Source of the DNA: Alphaproteobacteria bacterium
GTDB taxonomy: Bacteria; Pseudomonadota; Alphaproteobacteria; Rhizobiales; Hyphomicrobiaceae
DNA: 64,000 nucleotides
Assembly: GCA_019137195.1 (NCBI GenBank)
Contig: JAGVSR010000145.1
Coordinates: forward strand, 66,520-130,519
Reading direction: 5' to 3'
A program made the translations under genes and the position numbers. Shown in pieces: positions 46,559 to 53,718 of the stretch. The notes under the pieces were generated by a model that saw nothing but the letters and a program-made list of their open reading frames with translations, was not told the origin of the DNA and ran no database searches. Numbering within the stretch: position 1 is the first letter of the stretch; the number at the start of each line of letters is the position of its first letter.

Positions 46559-47690
46559 CCCCCGTCCCGGGCCGCGGCCGGCGCCGCTGCTCACTGCCGG
46601 CATGATGCTGGCCGAGCGCGGCATCTACGGCATGATCTGGGTCGACGAAACGCTCACGACCGTGGCGAGGTACGGGCGTCTCGTCGATTTCGTCGAGGTG
46701 GGCGAGCCGCTGACCCGAGAGCTCCTGCCGCTGGTCGGCCTCGAGGACGAGATCCGCGCGCTCAAGGACAGCGACGGGCGGGTGATCGAATTGCCCGGCA
46801 TCGCCATTGTCGACAACAAGGGCGAATCCCCCAAGATCAACATCTCGGTCTTCTGGTCCAAGGACGAGGAGAGCTTCCTCGTCGTGCTGACGCGCTACTC
46901 GTCGCGCTCGGACCTCGAGGTCGAGCTGTCGCGCCAGATTCGCGCCCGCCTCATGGCGGAGGCCGAGGTCATGCAAACGTCGAAGGAGCTCGCGAAGACC
47001 AACGCCGAGCTTGCCCGCGCCAACCGCGATCTCGAGGAGTTCGCGTCGATCATCTCCCACGACCTCAAAGCACCCATGCGGCACCTGCGCTACATCGTCG
47101 ACGAGATCGAGACTGCCACCGAGGGAGCACTATCCGGGTCCGCCATCAGCAAGCTGTCCGAGCTCCGAGACCAGTCGCGGCGCATGAGCGGCATGCTGAC
47201 GTCGCTGCTCGAGTACTCGAGCGTCGGGCGCAAGGAGGAAATTGCAGAGGAGATCGACACCCACGGGCTCATCCATGCGATCATCGGCTCGATGCGTCGC
47301 ACGCCCGGATTCGAGATCGAGATCGCCGGCTTCTGGCCGACGATCTCGACGGTGGTGGCGCCGCTCGACCTTGTTCTGCGCAATCTCGTCGACAATGCCA
47401 TCAAGCATCACGACCGGGCCGACGGGCACATCAGAATAAGTTGTGCAGACAAAGGCGATACGCTTCTGATCTCGGTCGAGGACGACGGCCCGGGCATCGC
47501 CAAGGACCAGCACGCGGCAGCGTTCCTGCCGTTCCGGCGTCTCAAGCCCGGAGGTGCGGAGGGGCAGGGCATGGGGCTTGCGTTCGTGAAACGCTGGGTC
47601 GAGGCGGCCGGCGGCCGGCTCGATCTCGAGTCCGACCCATCGCTCCGGCGCGGGACGACGATGCGGCTCCAATGGCCCAAGATGACGTAA
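46533..47690 (+). CDS. Histidine kinase without membrane segments
   Basis: 385 residues. A PAS-like sensory domain occupies about 20-130 (GIYGMIWVDETLTTVARYG), followed by a short coiled coil. The phosphorylation site is His176 in ASIISHDLKAPMRHL. The ATP-binding domain has NLVDNAIKHH, EDDGPGIAKD and GMGLAFVKRWVEAAGG. Its start lies 26 bases inside the GTPase gene, so the two are translated from one message. The lack of membrane helices suggests it is soluble and senses a cytoplasmic input, perhaps the state of the GTPase. The output partner is probably the receiver protein next door. Confidence 0.9.
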   Translation: MPSSDETNSPRPGPRPAPLLTAGMMLAERGIYGMIWVDETLTTVARYGRLVDFVEVGEPLTRELLPLVGLEDEIRALKDSDGRVIELPGIAIVDNKGESPKINISVFWSKDEESFLVVLTRYSSRSDLEVELSRQIRARLMAEAEVMQTSKELAKTNAELARANRDLEEFASIISHDLKAPMRHLRYIVDEIETATEGALSGSAISKLSELRDQSRRMSGMLTSLLEYSSVGRKEEIAEEIDTHGLIHAIIGSMRRTPGFEIEIAGFWPTISTVVAPLDLVLRNLVDNAIKHHDRADGHIRISCADKGDTLLISVEDDGPGIAKDQHAAAFLPFRRLKPGGAEGQGMGLAFVKRWVEAAGGRLDLESDPSLRRGTTMRLQWPKMT

Positions 47691-47898
47691 GAATTGAACG
47701 CACAAAAGTGCGCCGGATCAGACGCGATCCGATTGCAGTCGCTTTTGGCCGTGCGGGGGACCAATTCCCTGTTGGCATGCCGCCTGCATAGCCTCTACTG
47801 TGGATCCGCGCCGGTCCTTCTTTTGACCGGATTTCGGGAAAGGGGATGCGTCGCCACGGCCGCTGTTCGGGCGGCAGGCGACGCTTGGGAACAGCAGC

Positions 47899-48414
47899 AT
47901 GACACGCTCCAGCTCCGGCGGTAACTTCCTCGCCAAAAAGAGCGACCTCAACAAGCTGCGCAAGGACCTACCGCCACTCAAGGACGTGCTCGTGGTCGAG
48001 GACGAAAACCTCGACGCCGACCGCATGAAGGCGACGCTGAGGGTGATGTTCGGCTACGATCTCGAGGTGCGGCGCGCGGCGACGCTTGCCGCCGCTGTCG
48101 ATGCCGTCATGTCCAAGAAGCCCGATCTCGTGTTTCTCGACGACATGCTGAAGCCGTCGGACACGGCACTCGAAACCATTCCGTTCCTGCGTCGCGCGTC
48201 CTACGAAGGGCCGATCGTCGTCGTCAGCGGACAAGTGACGCGCAACCGCCGCACGAAGCTTCTCGAGGCTGGCGCCAACGAGGCGATCCACAAGGACGAC
48301 GTGGATAGCGTGCGTCTCGCAGAGGCGTTGATGCGCGTGCTGGTACCGGAGACGGTGGATACGCCCCCGGCGGCAAAGCCTGCGGCGCGCAAGACGGCGA
48401 AGAAGTCGGGTTGA
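47899..48414 (+). CDS. Stand-alone receiver domain response regulator
   Basis: 171 residues, one CheY-like receiver domain (about 28-150) with an Arg/Lys/Ala-rich tail and no output domain. The acidic pocket is VEDENLD, the phosphoacceptor aspartate lies in LVFLDDMLKP (about residue 81), and IVVVSGQ and AIHKDDVDS carry the later conserved Ser and Lys. It lies 208 bases after the histidine kinase, the nearest candidate partner. In such an arrangement it would act through protein contacts rather than DNA binding. Confidence 0.85.
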   Translation: MTRSSSGGNFLAKKSDLNKLRKDLPPLKDVLVVEDENLDADRMKATLRVMFGYDLEVRRAATLAAAVDAVMSKKPDLVFLDDMLKPSDTALETIPFLRRASYEGPIVVVSGQVTRNRRTKLLEAGANEAIHKDDVDSVRLAEALMRVLVPETVDTPPAAKPAARKTAKKSG

Positions 48415-48576
48415 GCCTCCAATTCGCAACCCCTTGCCCTGGCCCTCTGCCCCTGAGAGAGGGAACCCTCCACCGTTCGTCGCAAGACCTCGCTCAGGCA
48501 ATGACCGTTGCCCCAGACCCTCTTGCACAGGCAGAGCGATCGTGGGAGCTACGACGACGTTCGAGCATGGCCCGTG

Positions 48577-49734
48577 TCAGGCTCTTGCCCAATCCGCAAG
48601 CCGACGAAGGAAGTCCATGCACTTGTCGAGCTCAGAGACCGCGATCCATTCGTCGGCGGTGTGGGCCTGAGCAATATTGCCGGGACCTATGACGACCGAG
48701 GGGGCGCCGGCATTCTGGAAGAAGCCCGCTTCCGTGGCGTAGGAAACGGCAAACGTCTCGTTTCCGCCCGCGAGCTTCAAAGCGAGGCTTACGACCTCGG
48801 ACGAGGGATCGGCGCGGAACGGCGGCACGGCGTTGGTCTGGCGAACCGTGATGCCCGTTTCCGGAGCTTGGACCTTCATTTCTGACGTAAGTCGGGCAGC
48901 GGCCGCCTGCAATCTCGACTCGACGGCGGCCATGTCGAAGCCGGGGAGCGCACGCAGCTCGGCGCTCAGCCAGGCCGAGACGGGCACGATATTGGTTGCC
49001 GTACCGCCGCTTGCGAGCGTTACCTGTAGCGTCGGATAGGACGGCTCGAAGCGCGTGTCGGGCGGCATAGCCGCCAATTCGCCCGCCAGCGCGTCGATCT
49101 CTGCGAGCAGGCGCCCGGCGTAGGTGATGGCGTTGACGCCGAGGTGGGCCATGCTCGAATGGGCGGCGCGGCCGGTAACGTCTATCGACCAGCGCACGGG
49201 TCCTTTGTGGGCGTCGACGACCTGCATGCTGGTCGGCTCGCCGACGAACACCATGCGCGGGCGAGGAATGCGGTCTCCCATCTCGGCAATCATCGGGCGC
49301 ACGCCGTGGCAACCGGTTTCCTCGTCGTAGGAAAAGGCGAGATGGACCGGCACCGCGAGCGGCGCGCGAACCAGCTCCGGGACCATGGCCAGCGCGCAGG
49401 CGAGGAAGCCCTTCATGTCGGTGGTTCCACGGCCGTAGAGGCGGCCGTCGCGGGCGGTGAGCTGCCATGGATCCGTGGTCCAGGCCTGTCCCTCGACCGG
49501 CACCACGTCGGTATGGCCGGAGAGACAGACGCCGGCCCGGTCGTGCGGACCAATGGTGGCGAAGAGGCTCGCCTTGTCGCCGTCTGCGGTCGGAATTAGG
49601 TGGGCGGCCACGCCGTGGTCGGCGAGGTAGTCCTGGACGAAGCGGACCAGCCCCATGTTGCTCTTGTGGCTCGTCGTGTCGAAGGCGACGAGGCGAGCGA
49701 GTAGCTCGGTGACCGACGGGGCGGGCGCGTTCAT
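48577..49734 (-). CDS. argE: Acetylornithine deacetylase ArgE
   Basis: 385-residue M20-family metallopeptidase that removes acetyl from N-acetylornithine in arginine synthesis. Metal-binding motifs are SGHTDVVPVEGQAW, GRGTTDMKGFLAC (bridging Asp) and the glutamate pair in FSYDEETGCHG. The later strand IVPVSAWLSAELRALPG and C-terminal GPGNIAQAHTADEWI fit ArgE/DapE. ArgE is preferred over DapE by overall resemblance. Starts at ATG 49734; transcribed in the same direction as apaG and metZ but after a gap. Confidence 0.9.
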   Translation of the reverse strand: MNAPAPSVTELLARLVAFDTTSHKSNMGLVRFVQDYLADHGVAAHLIPTADGDKASLFATIGPHDRAGVCLSGHTDVVPVEGQAWTTDPWQLTARDGRLYGRGTTDMKGFLACALAMVPELVRAPLAVPVHLAFSYDEETGCHGVRPMIAEMGDRIPRPRMVFVGEPTSMQVVDAHKGPVRWSIDVTGRAAHSSMAHLGVNAITYAGRLLAEIDALAGELAAMPPDTRFEPSYPTLQVTLASGGTATNIVPVSAWLSAELRALPGFDMAAVESRLQAAAARLTSEMKVQAPETGITVRQTNAVPPFRADPSSEVVSLALKLAGGNETFAVSYATEAGFFQNAGAPSVVIGPGNIAQAHTADEWIAVSELDKCMDFLRRLADWARA

Positions 49735-49819
49735 GTCGGGCGCCCAGAGCAGCCGTGCCGTCGCCTGCCGGCGTGAGGGATCGATCGATCACGCGAGCGA
49801 ACCGAGGGGCGGGCGGCGA

Positions 49820-50227
49820 TCAATTGAGGCTCCGGACGGCGAAGGGGCTGTCGAGCGAGAAGGCGGGTATTGTGACGTCGAACAGTCGTCCCTCCTCGCC
49901 CGACATCTGGTAGCTGCCGGCCATGATGCCGGACGGCGTGGGCAGAGGGCAGCCGGAGGTGTAGGTGAACGACTGGCCGGGCGGGATCACCGGAGTCTGG
50001 CCGACGACGCCGGGGCCGCGCACCTCCTCCGTGCGCCCCATGGCATCGGTGATGCGCCAAACACGCGAGCGGAGCTGGACGGTCTCGGTGCCCTCGTTCA
50101 CGATGTCGATGGTGTAGGTCCAGAAGTAATAGCCCTCGTCGGGCGTGCTCTGGTCCTCCTCGTACTCCGGCCTTACCCGGATACGGATCCCGCGTGTCAC
50201 GGCCTCGTAGGAATTGTCGCTTGTCAC
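49820..50227 (-). CDS. apaG: ApaG protein
   Basis: About 135 residues from a GTG at 50227, which gives the family N-terminus shortly before YEAVTRGIRIRVRPEY. The fibronectin-III-like ApaG core shows YYFWTYTIDIVNEGTETVQL, RSRVWRITDAMGR and GPGVVGQTPVIPPGQSF. The function is unclear: it is linked to Co2+ resistance in Salmonella and to pyrophosphate binding in structures. An ATG at 50290 would add a non-homologous extension overlapping the metZ stop region. It follows metZ by 60 bases and may share its transcript. Confidence 0.9.
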   Translation of the reverse strand: MTSDNSYEAVTRGIRIRVRPEYEEDQSTPDEGYYFWTYTIDIVNEGTETVQLRSRVWRITDAMGRTEEVRGPGVVGQTPVIPPGQSFTYTSGCPLPTPSGIMAGSYQMSGEEGRLFDVTIPAFSLDSPFAVRSLN

Positions 50228-50286
50228 GGCTTTAGCGCGGCTCTCTCGACAAAGGATGGCGGAGTGTACGGGTCCGGGCTCCCGGG

Positions 50287-51501
50287 TCAACCGCGCTCTA
50301 CGGCCGCCAGGCCCGCGTCGAGGTCGGCCAGCAGATCGGCGGCATCCTCGAGCCCGACCGAGAGCCGCAGGAACCCGTCGCTGATACCGAGCTCGGCACG
50401 CGCGGCGGGACCGATGCGGTAGTGGGTGGTCGTGGCCGGGTGAGTGACGAGACTCTTGGCGTCGCCGAGGTTGTTCGAGATCTTGACGATCGAAAGACTG
50501 TTCTGAAAGCGGAACGCGCCCTCCTTGCCGCCCTCAACCTCGAACGACACCATCTGGCCGCCGCCCTTCATCTGGCGCCGAGCAAGTGCCGCCTGGGGAT
50601 GATCGGCGCGGAAAGGATAGAGCACCTGCTTGATGCCCTTCTTGCCGGCGAGGTGGTCGGCAACCTTGGCCGCCGTCTCGCTCTGCGCCCGGACGCGCAC
50701 GGGGAGCGTCTCGAGTCCCTTCAGCATGACCCAGGCATTGAAGGGCGACAGCGATGGCCCGGTCTGACGCACCCAGTCCTGCAGGTGGTCGGTCACGAAT
50801 TTTGTCGAGCAGAGCACGACGCCGCCCAGGCAGCGGCCCTGGCCGTCGATGTGCTTGGTCGCCGAGTAGATGACGATGTCGGCACCATGCTCGAGCGGCT
50901 TCTGCAGGAGCGGTGTGGCGAACACGTTGTCGACGGCAACGAGCGCGCCGACCTCTTTGCCGAGCTTCGAAACGGCGGCAATGTCGACGAGGTCGAGGAG
51001 CGGGTTCGCGGGGGTCTCGAAGAAGAACATCCGCGTGTTCGGCCGAACGGCGGCGCGCCAGTTCGCGATGTCGGTGCCGTCGATCAGCGACATCTCGATG
51101 CCGAAGCGCGGACATAGGGTCTCGACGATGTAGCGGCAGGAGCCGAACATGGCGCGGGCGGCGACGATATGGTCGCCGGTCTTGAGATACGAGAGGATAG
51201 CGGCCGTGACGGCGGCCATGCCAGTCGCGGTGGCACGGGCCTCCTCGGCGCCTTCGAGGAGCTTCATCCGCTCCTCGAACATGGTGACGGTCGGGTTGGC
51301 GAAGCGGCTGTACTGGTAGCCGGGGCTCTCGTTCTTGAAGCGCGCCTCGGCCTCCTCGGCATTGGCGTAGACGAAGCCCTGGGTGAGGAAGATCGCCTCC
51401 GAGGTCTCAGAGAACTGCGAGCGCAGCACGCCGCCGTGGACGAGCTGCGTCTCGGGCGACCAGCTCGCGGGATCGGAGAGCTTCGGCGTCTTCGTCGCCA
51501 T
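50287..51501 (-). CDS. metZ: O-succinylhomoserine sulfhydrylase MetZ
   Basis: 404-residue Cys/Met-metabolism PLP enzyme making homocysteine from O-succinylhomoserine and sulfide. The Schiff-base lysine is in YSATKHIDGQGR; other marks are YSRFANPTVTMFEERM and FFETPANPLLDLVDIAAV. AAGGAGA lies 9 bases before the ATG. A SAM-II riboswitch and an intrinsic terminator lie between the promoter and this start, so it should be switched off when S-adenosylmethionine is abundant. Direct sulfhydrylation fits with the sulfate-uptake genes at the left end of the window. Confidence 0.95.
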   Translation of the reverse strand: MATKTPKLSDPASWSPETQLVHGGVLRSQFSETSEAIFLTQGFVYANAEEAEARFKNESPGYQYSRFANPTVTMFEERMKLLEGAEEARATATGMAAVTAAILSYLKTGDHIVAARAMFGSCRYIVETLCPRFGIEMSLIDGTDIANWRAAVRPNTRMFFFETPANPLLDLVDIAAVSKLGKEVGALVAVDNVFATPLLQKPLEHGADIVIYSATKHIDGQGRCLGGVVLCSTKFVTDHLQDWVRQTGPSLSPFNAWVMLKGLETLPVRVRAQSETAAKVADHLAGKKGIKQVLYPFRADHPQAALARRQMKGGGQMVSFEVEGGKEGAFRFQNSLSIVKISNNLGDAKSLVTHPATTTHYRIGPAARAELGISDGFLRLSVGLEDAADLLADLDAGLAAVERG

Positions 51502-51556
51502 GATTGGAAATCTCCTTGCGTCACGGGCGCGGAGCCAGCGTCAGGCTCCATGCAAC

Positions 51557-51616
51557 AAAAAATCCCGGCCTCGCTCGCGCCGCTTCGAAGGAAGCCGGGC
51601 GCTTGGAAACCGGGAT
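51557..51616 (-). terminator. Intrinsic terminator in the metZ leader
   Basis: Between the SAM-II aptamer and metZ, minus-strand RNA can form nested stems: outer AUCCCGG with CCGGGAU, inner GCGCC/GGCGC and a tip GCUUC-CUUC-GAAGC. A run of six U follows. It is well placed for riboswitch-controlled premature termination. Confidence 0.72.
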
Positions 51617-51625
51617 CGCGCACGG

Positions 51626-51680
51626 CCCTTTTAGCGACTTGTTTAACGTGGCTGCAAGCCGGCCGGCCAAATCACCACGG
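51626..51680 (-). ncRNA. SAM-II riboswitch
   Basis: On the minus strand the element matches the SAM-II consensus closely. The P1 stem is CGTGG paired with CCACG, the conserved loop TGATTTGGCC follows, then GGCTTGCAGCCACG and TTAAACAAGTCGCTAAA, whose 3' part pairs back into the loop to form the pseudoknot. It binds S-adenosylmethionine. It starts a few bases after the predicted transcription start and ends about 125 bases before metZ. Confidence 0.95.
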
Positions 51681-51694
51681 ATCTTACGCCCGGG

Positions 51695-51723
51695 GATTAG
51701 CCCTCCCGGGGCCTTGGCGTCAA
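51695..51723 (-). promoter_or_regulatory. Predicted sigma-70-type promoter of metZ
   Basis: Minus strand: -35 TTGACG, 17-base spacer, -10 CTAATC. The predicted start falls just before the SAM-II aptamer, which supports the call. Confidence 0.65.
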
Positions 51724-51845
51724 GGGGCTCTGGTATGTAGGCTGGACAAATGATACCGCACCTGAAGCAGGCCCGCCTAAGACCCATGAAATCCTCGACT
51801 TCCTTTGGTCTGCGCCGAACGGTCGAGAAGAGGACGCCGCGACAC

Positions 51846-52982
51846 ATGACCAAGAAGCGCAGCCCATCCCGCCCCGAGTCCGAGGGTCCGATCGGCACTG
51901 CGGTCAAGAACGGAATCCTGCCGGCGCAGGCAATCCGGGCCATGATCTCGGGTGCTGCGGTGAAGCTCGCCGCGCCGCTCGCGCGGGGACAGCTGCAGCC
52001 GGCCTCGATCGATCTCCGGCTCGGCGCGCGGGCGCTACGCGTTAGAGCCAGCTTTCTGCCTGGCCCCAAGGGCCGCGTCGCGGACAAGCTCAAGAGCCTC
52101 ACTCTGCACGAGATCGACCTCACAAACGGCGCGGTGCTCGAGACGGGCTGCGTCTATATCGTGCCCCTCCTCGAGAGCCTCGCGCTGCCTGAGACCATTG
52201 CGGCCTCCACCAATCCCAAGAGTTCGACCGGGCGGCTCGACGTGTTCACGCGGGTGATTGCGGATGGAGTGACGGCGTTCGACCAGATCCCGGCAGGATA
52301 CAAGGGGCCCCTCTACGCCGAGATCTGCCCGCAGACGTTTCCGATCGTGGCCCGCATGGGCTCGAAGCTGACGCAGATCCGCTTCCGTGTCGGCAATCCG
52401 CGCGAGGACGACGCAGCACTCACGGCACTGCATCGGCGCGAGACGCTCGTCTCGGGAGGCGCGTCTGACATCCACGACGGAATCGCGCTGTCGGTCGATC
52501 TGGTCGGCGACAAGGCGGGTCTCGTCGGCTACCGGGCCAAGCGACACACGGGCGTGGTCGATGTCGACGCGCCGGGCTCGTGCGCCGTTTTCGACTACTG
52601 GGAGCCGATCCACGTCAGGGGAGAGAAGCGGCTCGTGCTCGATCCCGACCAGTTCTACATCCTGGCATCGAAAGAGGCCGTGCATATCCCGCCTACGCAT
52701 GCGGCCGAGATGATGCCGTTCAATCCGCTCGTTGGCGAGTTTCGCGTGCATTACGCGGGCTTCATGGATCCTGGCTTCGGCCACGCCGCGGCGGGCGGCA
52801 AGGGCTCACGCGTGGTCTTGGAAGTGCGCTCGCACAAGGTGCCGTTCATCCTCGACGACGGGCAGATCATCGGGCGGCTCGTCTACGAGCGCATGGTCGA
52901 GGTGCCCGAGATCCTCTACGGCCGCGACATGGGCTCCAACTACCAGGCGCAGGGGCTGAAGCTCTCCAAGCATTTCCGGTAG
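51846..52982 (+). CDS. 2'-Deoxycytidine 5'-triphosphate deaminase, double-length form
   Basis: 378 residues from the ATG at 51846, about twice the length of a typical Dcd subunit. Family signatures are LQPASIDLRLGARALRVRA in the first half and TNPKSSTGRLDVFTRVIADG near residue 120. The second half repeats the jelly-roll pattern (FQ-less, with FDYWEPIHVRGEKRLVLDP and VHYAGFMDPGFGH). It probably converts dCTP to dUTP, feeding dTMP synthesis. The two-lobe architecture is known in alphaproteobacteria. Upstream in-frame codons to 51750 exist but run into the metZ promoter region. It is divergent from metZ. Confidence 0.87.
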   Translation: MTKKRSPSRPESEGPIGTAVKNGILPAQAIRAMISGAAVKLAAPLARGQLQPASIDLRLGARALRVRASFLPGPKGRVADKLKSLTLHEIDLTNGAVLETGCVYIVPLLESLALPETIAASTNPKSSTGRLDVFTRVIADGVTAFDQIPAGYKGPLYAEICPQTFPIVARMGSKLTQIRFRVGNPREDDAALTALHRRETLVSGGASDIHDGIALSVDLVGDKAGLVGYRAKRHTGVVDVDAPGSCAVFDYWEPIHVRGEKRLVLDPDQFYILASKEAVHIPPTHAAEMMPFNPLVGEFRVHYAGFMDPGFGHAAAGGKGSRVVLEVRSHKVPFILDDGQIIGRLVYERMVEVPEILYGRDMGSNYQAQGLKLSKHFR

Positions 52983-53024
52983 CGCACCGCCGAGAGACCC
53001 TTGCCCTAATGACGTTCGTTACCG

Positions 53025-53603
53025 TCAATCCAGCGTCTGCGCGTCGGGCCACAGCACGTCGAGCGCGAACGTGTGCTCTGCAAACGGCGGCGCGGCCACG
53101 GAGTCGGCTTCCTTGTAGGTGCTGTGCAGCAGCCAACGCGCGTCGAGTAACTCGAAGACCTCGAGCGTCAGCGCGTCGGGGTCAACGAGCCAGCAGTGCC
53201 CGACCTTGAACTCGGCGTAGATAGAGAGCTTGTCGGTGCGGTCGATGCGCGCCGTCGAGGGCGACAAGATCTCGCAAACCCAATCCGGGGACGTCTCGAT
53301 GCAGGCCGTGTCCGGCAGCCGGGGTAGCCGCTCGCGCCGCCAGCCGGCGATGTCGGGTACGACGACATGCTGCCCGAGATGCAGCTCCGGCTCTGCCAGA
53401 ATCAGCCCTCCACCGGGCCCGCCGCGACCGCGGTCAAACAGGCCATCGATCTCGGACACAAGCCGGGTGTACGCCTGAGCATGCCTTGGCGCCGGGCGGG
53501 GATGGGCGTAGAGCACGCCATGGAGGATCTGCCCGACCATATTGGCGGGCAGCGCCTCGATGTCGGCATACGTTGCGAGCGCCTTGGGCTTCCGAGCGAG
53601 CAT
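53025..53603 (-). CDS. Uma2-family (DUF820) nuclease-fold protein
   Basis: 192 residues. It has the restriction-endonuclease-like fold of the Uma2 family. The helix YADIEALPANMVGQILHGVL is followed by VVVPDIAGWRRERLP, SPDWVCEILSPSTARIDRTDK and the lysine-containing VGHCWLVDPDALTLEVFEL. The PD...E...(D/E)xK-like residues appear intact. The cellular role of the family is unknown. It overlaps no partner and sits between dCTP deaminase and the large membrane protein. Confidence 0.88.
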   Translation of the reverse strand: MLARKPKALATYADIEALPANMVGQILHGVLYAHPRPAPRHAQAYTRLVSEIDGLFDRGRGGPGGGLILAEPELHLGQHVVVPDIAGWRRERLPRLPDTACIETSPDWVCEILSPSTARIDRTDKLSIYAEFKVGHCWLVDPDALTLEVFELLDARWLLHSTYKEADSVAAPPFAEHTFALDVLWPDAQTLD

Positions 53604-53718
53604 GGAGCTAAGCCTAGCATGCTCGAGCGAGCCCGGCGAGCCGGCCCGGATCTATCCCAGGCGCCGCCTGAGCGGCCACTTGCTCGAGAAAGGACCAGGA
53701 CAAGTTACAGGCGCGACC

